Of a stretch of 64,000 nucleotides of DNA, positions 51,163-60,376 are shown in pieces. Origin of the DNA: Gemmatimonadota bacterium (GTDB lineage: Bacteria; Gemmatimonadota; Gemmatimonadetes; Gemmatimonadales; Gemmatimonadaceae); contig JAPLKU010000015.1 of assembly GCA_026387935.1 (NCBI GenBank), positions 35,421-99,420 on the forward strand, given 5' to 3'. How positions within the stretch are numbered: the first letter of the stretch is position 1; each line of letters starts with the position of its first letter. Under the pieces are notes generated by a model that saw only the letters and a program-made list of their open reading frames with translations, ran no database searches and was not told where the DNA came from. The position numbers and the translations under genes are program-made.

Positions 51163-53805
51163 GTGCGAACGCGGCGAGTGGTCGCGAGCGCAGTCGCGAG
51201 CGCAGTCGCGAACGCAGCTGCGAGCGCAGCTGCCCTGCTGGTGGCCCTGTGGATGGCCGCATGCACCAGCCCGGATAGTCCGACGGAGTCGTCGCCGGTA
51301 AAAAGCGTTACGATCGCCGTCGACTTCACGCAGATCACCGTCGGCGGAAAAGCCAAGGCAACCGCTGTATTGCTGGATGCCAGCGGCAACCCGGTTACCG
51401 ACCGCGACGCAACCTGGACGAGCCTGACCCCGGCGATTCTCTCGGTGACGACGACCGGCGACATCACGGGAATGCAAGCCGGTACGGGGCAGGTGCGTGC
51501 GTCGAGCGGCAGCGCGGGATCGACCATCACGATCATCGTGATAAATCCGCTCGCGGCCACCATCCGTCTCGCGCGCGACACCGCGACGCTCAGTCTTCCC
51601 AATGGCTCGGTGCAGGCTATCCCGGCGGTGACCGACGACTTCGGCAAAGCGATTACCAACCCGAACATCGTCTGGACTTCATCTCAGCCGCTCGTGGCTA
51701 CGGTGAACGTTGCCGGCCTGATTACCGCTGTCGCGTCGGGATCGACGATCATCAACGGCTCGATCGAGAACCTCTTCGCGGCGATGACGGTCACGGTGCG
51801 TCCCACGCTAAACGCCGCCGCACCGACGATCACGACCATCAATCCGGCGACGCTCCGTCCCGGCGGTGCCTACATCGTCACTGGAACGAAATTCGGAACC
51901 ACGCCGGGGGCAAACCAGGTTCTGATTGATGGCATGACCGCGTCGGTGCAGACCGCGAGTGCGACGCAACTCTCCATCGTGTTACCGACGGTTGGCTTCA
52001 CCTGCGAACCGGCGCGCACCGGTTTTCTCCAGATCAGCGTCAATGGCGCCGTCGGCGGCGGCGCCGCCCCGTTGCAGGTGGGCACGCGTCGCGCACTGGC
52101 TATTGGCCAAACGGCGATCGTCACCGATGGCGCCGAAGTGCGATGCAATGAACTGCTTCCTGCAGACGGGCGCTGGGTGGTGAGTGTCTACAATGCGACG
52201 CGGGCCACCATCTCACCCAGCGCACCCGCTGGCGTGCAGTTCGCCATTCGCGGACTGATCACGGCAGCGGCGCTCTCGCACCAGCGATCCTCCGCAGACG
52301 AACCGAAGTTGGAGATGGTCGTGCCGTCGACGGCGCTGCGGCAGGGGCCGACGCTGTTCACGGATGCACAGGTACGCGCCGAAGCACACGCCACCGTGCT
52401 CGAACGCAACCTCGCGGCGATGCGAGGTGCGACGCTTCGCACCGCTGCGCCGGGACCGGTACTTGATAAGCCCAACCGGCAGGTGACAGCGCCGGGCGCG
52501 ATTACCAATGTCAAGCTCCCGAATCTCGATGCGTCGGACTTTTGTGTGTCCAACATCCCGATTGGCGCGCGCACGGTGTTCGTGGGAGCGCACTCGGTGA
52601 TCGTCGAGGACACGATCGGTACCTTCGGCGGCCGGGCCACGTTGCGGGGCCAGATGGACGACTACTACGCGCGACTGGGAAATGAGTTTGAGGCCGTGAT
52701 GTGGCCGATTCTCACCGCATCGTTCGGCAATCCGCTCGCGATGGATGCGCAGCTCGGCGGATCCGGAAAGGTGGTGATGGTGTTCTCGCCGCGCGTGAAC
52801 ATCATGCAGCGCGGGAGCGTGGTCGGGTTTGTCGCGAACTGCGATCTCTTCCCGGTGGCGCAGAAGCCGTCGAGTAACCTCGGCGCGTACTTCTACGCTC
52901 TTGTCCCGACGAGTACAGAAGCGGGCTACACGAATTCGGAAACGCGTGATCAGTGGTTGCGCCTCATTCGCGCCACCGTGATCCACGAGGTGAAGCATGT
53001 GATCGGCTTCGCCGAGCGCACCGCGCGGGGGTTTGCGCTCGAGGACGCGTCGTGGGAGGAAGGCACAGCGCGAATTGCCGAAGAGATGTACGCGCGGACG
53101 ATCTATGGGACTCAAGTGCGCGGTAACGCGACCTGGGCGCAATCCATCGCGTGCGATATCAAGTATCTGACCGCCACCGTCGGTTGCGCGGACCGCCCGA
53201 TCCTCATGCTGCGACACTTCGATGGACTCTACGCCTACATGTCGAGTCCGGAGATCTACTCGCCACTGGGCCGCACCTTCAGCGGCGAGGTGGCGTTCTA
53301 CGCGGGCGCCTGGTCCATGCTCCGCTGGGCGAGTGACCATTTCGCACAAAGTGAGTCGCAGTTCTTCAAGGACTTCACCACGAGCAACGTGATCGGCGCG
53401 TCGAACATCGAAGGGCGCACCGGCCGGCCCTGGGAAGAGTCGCTCGGCGAGTGGTCGCTGGCGATGTACCTCGACGACGCGGCCAACTACACGCCACAGC
53501 TGGCGCGCATGAAAGTCCTTTCCTGGAACCTTGCCAACATGTGGGCCGGCCTGTGCGCCGATCTTGGGCCCTGCGTGAATCCGTCGAATCCGGTGCAAGT
53601 GTACGGGCGGCCCGTGCCGTTCATTCCCAAGGCCCGCTCTTTCGGCAACTTCCTGCTCGGCGTCGGCACGATGGCTGGTGGGGGATTCACGATTCTCGAT
53701 CTCGCGGGTCCGGGTGTGGCGTCGCAGGTGATTGAGCTCAAATCGCTCGTCGGCACGGCCGATCCGCCATCCTCGCTGCGGTTGGCCATCACACGCGTGC
53801 GCTGA
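51163..53805 (+). CDS. Lipoprotein with Ig-like and IPT domains and a zinc-protease site
   Basis: An 880-residue surface protein. The GTG start leads into a signal peptide with lipobox MAAC near residue 34; the signal is encoded by four near-identical 12-bp repeats (51184-51231). Two Big_2-like domains follow (VKSVTIAVDFTQITVGGKA; ATIRLARDTATLSLPNGS), then an IPT/TIG domain (PTITTINPATLRPGGAYIV). The C-terminal region has VIHEVKHVIGF near residue 608 (HExxH) and a downstream DASWEEGTARIAEE that could give the third zinc ligand, as in hyicolysin-like (M30) proteases. It probably acts outside the cell. It ends before a dispersed hairpin repeat. Confidence 0.75.
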   Translation: MRTRRVVASAVASAVANAAASAAALLVALWMAACTSPDSPTESSPVKSVTIAVDFTQITVGGKAKATAVLLDASGNPVTDRDATWTSLTPAILSVTTTGDITGMQAGTGQVRASSGSAGSTITIIVINPLAATIRLARDTATLSLPNGSVQAIPAVTDDFGKAITNPNIVWTSSQPLVATVNVAGLITAVASGSTIINGSIENLFAAMTVTVRPTLNAAAPTITTINPATLRPGGAYIVTGTKFGTTPGANQVLIDGMTASVQTASATQLSIVLPTVGFTCEPARTGFLQISVNGAVGGGAAPLQVGTRRALAIGQTAIVTDGAEVRCNELLPADGRWVVSVYNATRATISPSAPAGVQFAIRGLITAAALSHQRSSADEPKLEMVVPSTALRQGPTLFTDAQVRAEAHATVLERNLAAMRGATLRTAAPGPVLDKPNRQVTAPGAITNVKLPNLDASDFCVSNIPIGARTVFVGAHSVIVEDTIGTFGGRATLRGQMDDYYARLGNEFEAVMWPILTASFGNPLAMDAQLGGSGKVVMVFSPRVNIMQRGSVVGFVANCDLFPVAQKPSSNLGAYFYALVPTSTEAGYTNSETRDQWLRLIRATVIHEVKHVIGFAERTARGFALEDASWEEGTARIAEEMYARTIYGTQVRGNATWAQSIACDIKYLTATVGCADRPILMLRHFDGLYAYMSSPEIYSPLGRTFSGEVAFYAGAWSMLRWASDHFAQSESQFFKDFTTSNVIGASNIEGRTGRPWEESLGEWSLAMYLDDAANYTPQLARMKVLSWNLANMWAGLCADLGPCVNPSNPVQVYGRPVPFIPKARSFGNFLLGVGTMAGGGFTILDLAGPGVASQVIELKSLVGTADPPSSLRLAITRVR

Positions 53806-53840
53806 AGACGGCCGGCGGCCGTTTCTCAATCGCGGGTGAA

Positions 53841-53956
53841 GGGTCTCGGCGCTATCGCGTGAAGCGGAACACCGCCGGATGAGGCGGAGGTGTCGTGCGC
53901 ACGAAGCGTCCGATCCTTCCGGGCTTGTTCCGCACCCCGCGATAGCGCCGAGACCC
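53841..53956. repeat. Long-hairpin dispersed repeat, copy 3 (short form)
   Basis: A perfect 19-bp terminal inverted repeat (GGGTCTCGGCGCTATCGCG at 53841-53859 and its complement at 53938-53956) flanks GCGGAACA and TGTTCCGC inner arms. The right half (GTGCGCACGAAGCGTCCGAT onwards) aligns with copies 1 and 2, but the central GGGAACTACC part is absent. It lies between two convergent genes. Confidence 0.88.
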
Positions 53957-53989
53957 AAGTTGAATCGGGACTGTACGGCCAGGCGTGCT

Positions 53990-56545
53990 CTAGTTCTCCC
54001 GGAGCGCGGCCATCGGTGTTTCGCGGAACACTTCGCGCCCGGTGGAGAGCCCGATCAGCACCGCCAGCGTCATCATCACGAGCGCAATCATGAAGGCCGG
54101 TAGCAGCGCCGGCGCAAAGGTGCCGTCAAAGAGGAACTTGATGAGCGCCCACGCGCCGACGAACGAGAGCAACATGCCGGTGAGTGCGCCGAGCATGCCG
54201 AGTAGCGAATACTCCGCCAGGAGGATGCGGCCAATCTGCGAGCGAGTGGCGCCGAGCGTCTTGAGCAGCACGCCTTCGCGCAACCGGTCGCGGCGCGTGG
54301 CCGCCACGGCACTGAAGAGCACCGGGATCGCCATCGCGAGACTGAACAACGCGAGGAATCGAACCGCGAGGGTGATGCGTCCGATGATCTGCATGATCGT
54401 ACTGCGGAGCAACGACAGGTCCACGCTCGACACGTTGGGGTACCGCAGCACCACGTTGCGCTGGATGCGCGCGATGGCCGTGTCGCTCGAGACGGCCGCG
54501 ACGAGGACGAACATCTTGGGTGCCGTCACGAGCGCCTTCGTCTGAAACACCGCGAAGAAGTTCGGATCGAAGCGGCCCCAGTTCACCTCGCGCGTGCTCG
54601 TGACGCGCGCGCGAACCGGCACCCCTTGCACATCCCAGGTGATCGTATCACCGAGTGACAGGCCAATCTCTGACGCGACGTCTTTTTCGATGGACATCTG
54701 CGGAATGGTGTCCGCGGCGGTGCTCGGTACGTCGTTGAACCATTTGCCGCTGACCAGCTTCTCCGTCACGACCATTGTGTCGCGATACGTGGAGCGGTAT
54801 TCGCGTGTCATGGCCCAGTGGCGTCGCTGCACAGCGTGCGACGCGGCCCACGCATCGAGCGACTGTCCGTTGATCTCCTTGATCCTCATGGTGACGATCG
54901 GTGTGGCGGCAGCCGCCTGCTGCCCGGCCGCGCGCACCATGGAATCAATGGCAACGCGCTGGTCGTCCTGAATGTCGAAAAACACGAGGTTGCCGCGCGC
55001 AGCACTCGCCGCAACATCGAATTGCTTGAGCAGGTTGGCCTGCACCAGGTAGAGCGTGCTGACCAGGAACGATCCGAAGCCGAGCGCGAGCACCACGGAC
55101 CGCGTCTGATTCGCTGGCCGGTAGAGGTTGGCCACCCCTTGACGGAGGAGATAGGGCAGACGCTGCGCAACGAGCTTGCGAGCCAGCTGCGAAAGGAGTG
55201 CCGCGCTCAGCCAGAGGAGGATGAGCGCGGCGCCAATGCCCCCGGCAACGATGAAGCCGCGCCTCCAGCTGTCGGAGCGCGACACCGCCAGGAGTACCAC
55301 GCTGCCGACAAGCGCAATGTTTACCAGGTGCGACGGCAGATCCTTGAGGCGCTGCTTCTCGAGCGCATCGGCGTCGCGCCGGAGCGCTTGCAGCGGCGAC
55401 ACGCGCCGGAGCGCGAGCAGCGGACGCAGCGAGAAGACCAGCGCGACCCAGATCCCGATCCCAAGGCCGAGCGCAATCACGCGCGGCACAATCTGCACCT
55501 GCACGTCGAGCGGCAGCGTGCCCTTGAGTGCCGTCGGAAGTACAAACTGGATGGCGACACCGATGGCCGCGCCGATGGCCGCGCCTGCGAGCCCCATGAG
55601 TGCGGCTTGCGTGACATAGATGGCGAGCACCTGCGATCCGGTCGCGCCGATGCAGCGCAGCACGGCGACGGTATCGACCTTCCGGTTCACAAACGCATTC
55701 ACGCCGCTCGCCACACCGATGCCGCCGAGGAGCAGCGCGATCATCCCGACAATGCCGAGGAAGTCGGCGAGGCGGCTGACCGCTTCAGTCATGTTCTGTT
55801 CCTGCTGCACGACGGTGCGAACGCGGATGTTCTGTTTCTGGAATGTCGGACGGAATGGCGCCACCCACTTGGGGCTCTGCACGCCATCCGGCAGGCGAAT
55901 CAGTGTTTCGAACGAGGCGCGGCTGCCGAAGCCGAGCAGCTGGGTGTTCGCGACGTACTTCTCGCCGATGTACACGCGCGGGCCAACCGCGGACGCGAGC
56001 CCGGGATCGCCCGGGACGGAGTTCGTTGTGCCAATGATGACGAACTGCGCGTAGCCAATGGACAGCGTGTCGCCAAGCTTGGCGTCGAGCGAGATGAGCG
56101 TGGAGGGACTGACCAGCGCTGAAGGCTGCGCCTGCAGCGCCTTCCATTGATCGGCGGGCTCGGATGTCACTTCGCCGTACGGTGGGTACGTCGGTCCCAC
56201 GGCGCGCACCTGCGCCAACCGCGTGATCTGCGTTCGCGGCGCATAGGCCATGGAGGTGAACGTCACCACCGTGCCGACCTTGAGTCCACTCGTGCTGATG
56301 GAGTCGAGCACCGCGCGGAGCGAATCGGGAAAACGCTTGTCGGAGGAAAACGAGATGTCGCCGCCCATGACGCTGCGGCTCTGCGAGCGGACGGCGGTCT
56401 GCACGTTATCGGCGACTGAATCGATGGCAACCAGCGCGCCGACCCCCAGTGAGATCGACGACATGTAGAGCAACAGCCGCCGGCGCGCGGTGCGACTCTC
56501 GCGCCACGCCAGGCCGGGGATGAAACGCCAGCGGCTGGTCGTCAT
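53990..56545 (-). CDS. ABC transporter permease, YbbP-like (two FtsX domains)
   Basis: An 851-residue inner-membrane permease. An N-terminal helix (RRRLLLYMSSISLGVGALVAI) is followed by a large periplasmic domain (MGGDISFSSDKRFPDSLRAV). The first FtsX block has three helices near residues 250-380 (FLGIVGMIALLLGGIGVASG, ALMGLAGAAIGAAIG); a second, C-terminal FtsX block lies near residues 710-840. The arrangement matches E. coli YbbP rather than LolC/E. Stop and start of the ATPase gene overlap by four bases, and tesA lies divergently as in E. coli, so the pair probably exports a lipid-like or lysophospholipid-related substrate; that is inference. Confidence 0.9.
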   Translation of the reverse strand: MTTSRWRFIPGLAWRESRTARRRLLLYMSSISLGVGALVAIDSVADNVQTAVRSQSRSVMGGDISFSSDKRFPDSLRAVLDSISTSGLKVGTVVTFTSMAYAPRTQITRLAQVRAVGPTYPPYGEVTSEPADQWKALQAQPSALVSPSTLISLDAKLGDTLSIGYAQFVIIGTTNSVPGDPGLASAVGPRVYIGEKYVANTQLLGFGSRASFETLIRLPDGVQSPKWVAPFRPTFQKQNIRVRTVVQQEQNMTEAVSRLADFLGIVGMIALLLGGIGVASGVNAFVNRKVDTVAVLRCIGATGSQVLAIYVTQAALMGLAGAAIGAAIGVAIQFVLPTALKGTLPLDVQVQIVPRVIALGLGIGIWVALVFSLRPLLALRRVSPLQALRRDADALEKQRLKDLPSHLVNIALVGSVVLLAVSRSDSWRRGFIVAGGIGAALILLWLSAALLSQLARKLVAQRLPYLLRQGVANLYRPANQTRSVVLALGFGSFLVSTLYLVQANLLKQFDVAASAARGNLVFFDIQDDQRVAIDSMVRAAGQQAAAATPIVTMRIKEINGQSLDAWAASHAVQRRHWAMTREYRSTYRDTMVVTEKLVSGKWFNDVPSTAADTIPQMSIEKDVASEIGLSLGDTITWDVQGVPVRARVTSTREVNWGRFDPNFFAVFQTKALVTAPKMFVLVAAVSSDTAIARIQRNVVLRYPNVSSVDLSLLRSTIMQIIGRITLAVRFLALFSLAMAIPVLFSAVAATRRDRLREGVLLKTLGATRSQIGRILLAEYSLLGMLGALTGMLLSFVGAWALIKFLFDGTFAPALLPAFMIALVMMTLAVLIGLSTGREVFRETPMAALREN

Positions 56546-57234
56546 GCCGCCGGAGCGCCGGTCGCGGTGAGGCGATCTTCAACGACGGCGCCGTCACGCA
56601 GGCGGATGATGCGCCCGGCGCGTTCGGCCAGCGTCATGTCGTGTGTCACGATCACGACGGTCGAGCCGGACGATTTGTTCAGCTGCTCCAGCAGTTCGAC
56701 GATTTTCGCCCCGGTCACGCCGTCGAGGTTGCCCGTCGGCTCATCGGCAAAAAGAATCTTTGGTGAGTTGGCAAAGGCGCGCGCGATGGCCACGCGCTGC
56801 TGTTCGCCACCGGAGAGCTGGGTGGGGAAGTGGTCCATGCGGTCGGCGAGGCCCACACGGTCAAGTAGCATTTTCGCCCGCTCGGCGCCGCCCGCTTCGC
56901 CACGCAACTCGAGCGGTACCTGCACGTTTTCGAGCGCGGTGAGTGTCGGAATCAATTGAAAGGTCTGGAAAATGAATCCAACCTTTTCGCCGCGCAGCCG
57001 CGCGCGGTCATCTTCCGTCAGTCCGTTGAGTTCCACCCCGTCGAGCGACACGGTGCCGCCCGAGGGGACGTCAAGCCCGGCCAGGAGGCCAAGCAGCGTG
57101 GTCTTGCCGCTCCCGGACGGCCCGACGATGGCAACGAGCGACCCTTGTGGTATTGTGAATGACACCTGTTTGAGCACGGCGAGCGCGCCGGCGCCACTCG
57201 GATATTCCTTCTGAAGATTGGATGCGACGAGCAT
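56542..57234 (-). CDS. ybbA: ABC transporter ATPase, YbbA-like
   Basis: A 230-residue ATPase of the LolD/MacB group. Walker A is GPSGSGKTTLLGLLAGLD, the Q-loop FIFQTFQLIPTLTALENV, the signature LSGGEQQRVAIARAF, and Walker B ILFADEPTGNLD with the H-loop VIVTHD. It energises the adjacent FtsX-type permease. I prefer the ATG at 57232-57234 because it gives the normal length; ATG at 57279 would add 15 residues and overlap the tesA gene. The start codon shares the sequence CATG with the divergent tesA start. Confidence 0.92.
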   Translation of the reverse strand: MLVASNLQKEYPSGAGALAVLKQVSFTIPQGSLVAIVGPSGSGKTTLLGLLAGLDVPSGGTVSLDGVELNGLTEDDRARLRGEKVGFIFQTFQLIPTLTALENVQVPLELRGEAGGAERAKMLLDRVGLADRMDHFPTQLSGGEQQRVAIARAFANSPKILFADEPTGNLDGVTGAKIVELLEQLNKSSGSTVVIVTHDMTLAERAGRIIRLRDGAVVEDRLTATGAPAA

Positions 57235-57997
57235 GAAGCCAGTTGGTGGAGGTACAGCCGCGTTGTTCGTGCTCGCCATGGTTCTTACGGCGTGCGGTGG
57301 TGCGGACAACAAGGCAGGCAGCGGTTCGAAAGCCTTACGTGGACGCGCTGAGCGCCCTGTGGAATCATCATCGCCGGTAACAGGCAGGGCAACGGGCAAC
57401 GTCGTCGCGACGCCTCCACCCGACCGTACGGGCGCACCCAAGGCACTGTTTCTCGGGACGAGTCTTACCGCCGGGCTCGGGTTGGCCGATCCGGCAACGG
57501 AGAGCTGGCCGGCGGTGGTTCAGGAGCTGGCCGATTCGGCTGCGATCCCGTTTTACGTGGTGAACGCTGGACTCTCCGGTGAGACGTCGGCGGGCGCGCT
57601 GCGGCGCGCGGATTGGGTGATGCAGGAGAAGTACGACGTGATTGTGATCGAGACCGGCGCGAATGATGGGCTCCGCGGCCTTGATCCGGATTCGACTGCG
57701 TCGAATGTGCGCGGCGTGATTGCCAAGGCCCGCGCGGCCAACCCGAATGCATCGATTTTTCTCGTGCAGATGGAGGCGCCAACGAACATGGGGCCGCGCT
57801 ACACGAAGGCGTTTCACGCCCTCTTTCCCAAAGTCGCGTACGAAACCGGGGTCACCCTGCTCCCATTCTTGCTGGAAGGCGTCGGCGGTGTGGCGAAGCT
57901 GAACCAGGGCGATGGAATTCATCCGACGGCCGAGGGCGCACGGATCGTGGGACATAACGTCTGGCCGGGTATCCGGTTCGCCCTTCGGCGGCGGTAG
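57233..57997 (+). CDS. tesA: SGNH esterase/thioesterase, TesA-like lipoprotein
   Basis: A 254-residue lipoprotein (lipobox VLTAC near residue 20) with SGNH-hydrolase blocks: GTSLTAGLG (nucleophile Ser in a GDSL variant with Thr), GLSGET, GANDGLRG and DGIHPTAEG (catalytic Asp-His). These match the E. coli TesA lysophospholipase/thioesterase L1. It probably hydrolyses acyl esters or lysophospholipids in the periplasm. The ATG 57233 shares CATG with the ybbA start; TTG 57218 is an alternative. Divergent orientation with ybbA-ybbP is conserved in E. coli. Confidence 0.9.
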   Translation: MKPVGGGTAALFVLAMVLTACGGADNKAGSGSKALRGRAERPVESSSPVTGRATGNVVATPPPDRTGAPKALFLGTSLTAGLGLADPATESWPAVVQELADSAAIPFYVVNAGLSGETSAGALRRADWVMQEKYDVIVIETGANDGLRGLDPDSTASNVRGVIAKARAANPNASIFLVQMEAPTNMGPRYTKAFHALFPKVAYETGVTLLPFLLEGVGGVAKLNQGDGIHPTAEGARIVGHNVWPGIRFALRRR

Positions 57998-58069
57998 GCC
58001 GCGTTGGGGCGGGGGCTTTCAGGCGGGGAGGGTGTCGCCCGAGGCCGGGTTGCAGTAACCTCTACCCCC

Positions 58070-59008
58070 GTGCCAACCACCATTCGCAACATTGCCGGAC
58101 TCGCGGCGGTCACGCTCCTGATCGCCGGAGCCGGAGCCTGCAACGCCAAGCCGCCGGCCACCGCGAAAGCGGAGTGGGCGCCGCCTGCCGAAGACTCGAT
58201 TCCCAACGACTCGCTGGGCGCGTCCATCCGCCGCGGGCTCGCACTCCTCCGGATGACGCCGGAGTCGTTGCCGCAATTCGCGACGTCCAACCTGCGGTGC
58301 ACGAGCTGTCACCAGTCCGACGGGCTCAAGGCCACGGCCGCACCACTGTACGGATCGTATGTGCGCTTCCCGAGATACCTCTCGCGAACCGGCGCGGTGG
58401 TGACCATCGCCGATCGTGTGAACTATTGCTTTACCCGGTCGCTTGCCGGCAACGCACTTCCATATGAGAGCCGTGAGATGGCCGACATCCTCGCCTATCT
58501 CGCCTACATCTCGAAGGGTCTCGCGGTGGGATTGAAGACGCCGGGTTCCGACGGCCTTGTTGGACTGAAGGACACGCTCACCGGCGATGCGACGCGCGGC
58601 AACGCGTTGTTCACCGCGAAGCGTTGTGCCCTCTGCCATGGTGCCGAGGGAGCAGGACAGCCGGGCGGGATCCCCGCGCTCTGGGGCCCGAAGTCATATG
58701 CGATTGGTGCATCGATGGCGCGAGTCGAGCGCGCGGCGAGCTTCATTTCGCACAACATGCCGCAGGATATGCCTGGCACGCTGACGCCGCAGGAAGCGTT
58801 TGACCTTGCCGCATTTGTGAATTCGCATGGGCGGCCCGACTCGCCCGGAAAGGAAAACGACTATCCCGCCGGCGGGGTGCCCAAGGACGTTCCGTACGCG
58901 GTGAAAGGCCATACGCCGGCAGTGCCAACGCCGACGCTTGTTCCGCGCGCCAATCCCAAGGGCGCCACCGTGCCAGCTCCTCCCTCTGTGCGCCGCGGCG
59001 CACAGTGA
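58070..59008 (+). CDS. Di-haem c-type cytochrome, TsdA-like
   Basis: A 312-residue lipoprotein or exported protein (LLIAGAGACNA near residue 20). The first haem domain has LRCTSCHQSDGLK and then VNYCFTRSLAGNALPYESRE, typical of thiosulfate dehydrogenase (TsdA)-like and related sulfur cytochromes. The second haem domain has KRCALCHGAEGAG. It could oxidise thiosulfate to tetrathionate, or carry electrons for the SoxCD-like genes that start 21 bases downstream. GTG 58070 was chosen because it starts the signal; axial ligands for high catalytic activity cannot be checked here. Confidence 0.75.
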   Translation: MPTTIRNIAGLAAVTLLIAGAGACNAKPPATAKAEWAPPAEDSIPNDSLGASIRRGLALLRMTPESLPQFATSNLRCTSCHQSDGLKATAAPLYGSYVRFPRYLSRTGAVVTIADRVNYCFTRSLAGNALPYESREMADILAYLAYISKGLAVGLKTPGSDGLVGLKDTLTGDATRGNALFTAKRCALCHGAEGAGQPGGIPALWGPKSYAIGASMARVERAASFISHNMPQDMPGTLTPQEAFDLAAFVNSHGRPDSPGKENDYPAGGVPKDVPYAVKGHTPAVPTPTLVPRANPKGATVPAPPSVRRGAQ

Positions 59009-59029
59009 CCCCCCTGAGGAATACGCCAG

Positions 59030-60376
59030 ATGCGTGATAAGACTCCAGCCGGTCCGCCGGCCGACGACGAAGCGCCCGACACGGCGTTAACTCGTCGCGA
59101 CCTGCTTACGGGAGCCGCTGGTGCGCTCGGTGGCGCATTGCTCTCCCGCGTATCGCCGCTCGATGCACAGGGAACACCCAAAAAGCCTGCTGCCGCTCCG
59201 GTACCGGCCGCAGCGAAACCCGCTGCCGTTGCGCCACCACCGCCGCTGCCTGTCGCGCCCGACGATCCGACGAAGGTGCCGGGTACGCCGACGAGTGCGC
59301 AGGGTGGGCGTTCGCCATTCGTCAATCCGTCGCGCACACCGGTCGGTGATCTCGCCGGCACGTCATACTCTCCGCTGCAGGATCTCACCGGCACCATCAC
59401 GCCGTCAGACCTGCACTTCGAGCGCCACCACGCGGGAGTCCCGCTGATTGATCCGGCCAAGCACACGCTCACGATTCATGGGCTCGTGGAACGGCCGTCG
59501 GTGTTTACTGTCGAAGACCTCAAGCGTTTTCCCTTTGTCTCGCGCGTGCACTTCATTGAATGCGCCGGTAACGCGCGCCAGGTGTTCCGCGACGCGAAGA
59601 ACGAGAACATCACGCCGCAGCGCGCGGCGGGGATGTCGTCCAATACCGAGTGGATCGGTGTACCGCTGCGGGTGCTCTTCGACGAAGTCGGCGCCAAGCG
59701 CGAAGCGGCCTGGTTCCTCGCCGAGGGTGGCGATGCGTCGGTGATGACGCGGAGCGTGCCCATGTCGAAGGCGTTCGACGATGCGATGGTGGTGTACGCG
59801 CAGAATGGCGAGCCGCTCCGCCCGGCGCAGGGTTTCCCGATGCGGCTGCTCCTTCCCGGCTGGGAAGGGAACACGAATGTGAAATGGCTCCGCCGTCTCG
59901 AACTTGGCACACAGCCCTGGCAGACGCGCTGGGAAACGTCGAAGTACACCGACCCGCTCGCGAATGGCACGGCGCGCCAGTTCAGCTTTGAACTCGATGC
60001 GCGGTCCATCATCACGTCGCCGGCACATCCGCGCTCGGTGGAGAAGGGGTGGTGCAACATTTCCGGCCTTGCGTGGACGGGTCGCGGCAAGATTCGTCGG
60101 GTGGAAGTGAGCAGTGATACGGGCAAGAGCTGGATTGACGCGCTGCTGCATCCGCCGGTGCTGTCGAAGGCGTACACGCGATTCTCGATTCCGTTCTCGT
60201 GGGATGGCAAGCCGACGGTGTTGCTCTCGCGCGCGACGGACGAGACGGGCTATGTGCAGCCAACGCGCGAACGCCTGGTGACGGTGCGCGGCGCGGGCAC
60301 CGACTATCACACCAATCACATCGTCGGCTGGCGGATTGCGGCCGACGGGCGTGTCTTTTTCCATGGTGACACATGA
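59030..60376 (+). CDS. soxC: Sulfite/sulfane dehydrogenase molybdoprotein, SoxC-like
   Basis: A 448-residue molybdopterin protein. Tat signal TRRDLLTGAAGALGGALL near residues 21-38, then an Ala/Pro linker. The oxidoreductase domain has TPSDLHFERHHAGVP, the molybdenum Cys in VHFIECAGNARQ, TEWIGVPLRVLFDEVG and LLLPGWEGNTNVKWLRRL. A Mo-co dimerisation domain ends the protein (GLAWTGRGKIRRVEVSSD). SoxC with SoxD forms the sulfur dehydrogenase of periplasmic thiosulfate oxidation. The stop overlaps the soxD start by four bases. Confidence 0.9.
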   Translation: MRDKTPAGPPADDEAPDTALTRRDLLTGAAGALGGALLSRVSPLDAQGTPKKPAAAPVPAAAKPAAVAPPPPLPVAPDDPTKVPGTPTSAQGGRSPFVNPSRTPVGDLAGTSYSPLQDLTGTITPSDLHFERHHAGVPLIDPAKHTLTIHGLVERPSVFTVEDLKRFPFVSRVHFIECAGNARQVFRDAKNENITPQRAAGMSSNTEWIGVPLRVLFDEVGAKREAAWFLAEGGDASVMTRSVPMSKAFDDAMVVYAQNGEPLRPAQGFPMRLLLPGWEGNTNVKWLRRLELGTQPWQTRWETSKYTDPLANGTARQFSFELDARSIITSPAHPRSVEKGWCNISGLAWTGRGKIRRVEVSSDTGKSWIDALLHPPVLSKAYTRFSIPFSWDGKPTVLLSRATDETGYVQPTRERLVTVRGAGTDYHTNHIVGWRIAADGRVFFHGDT

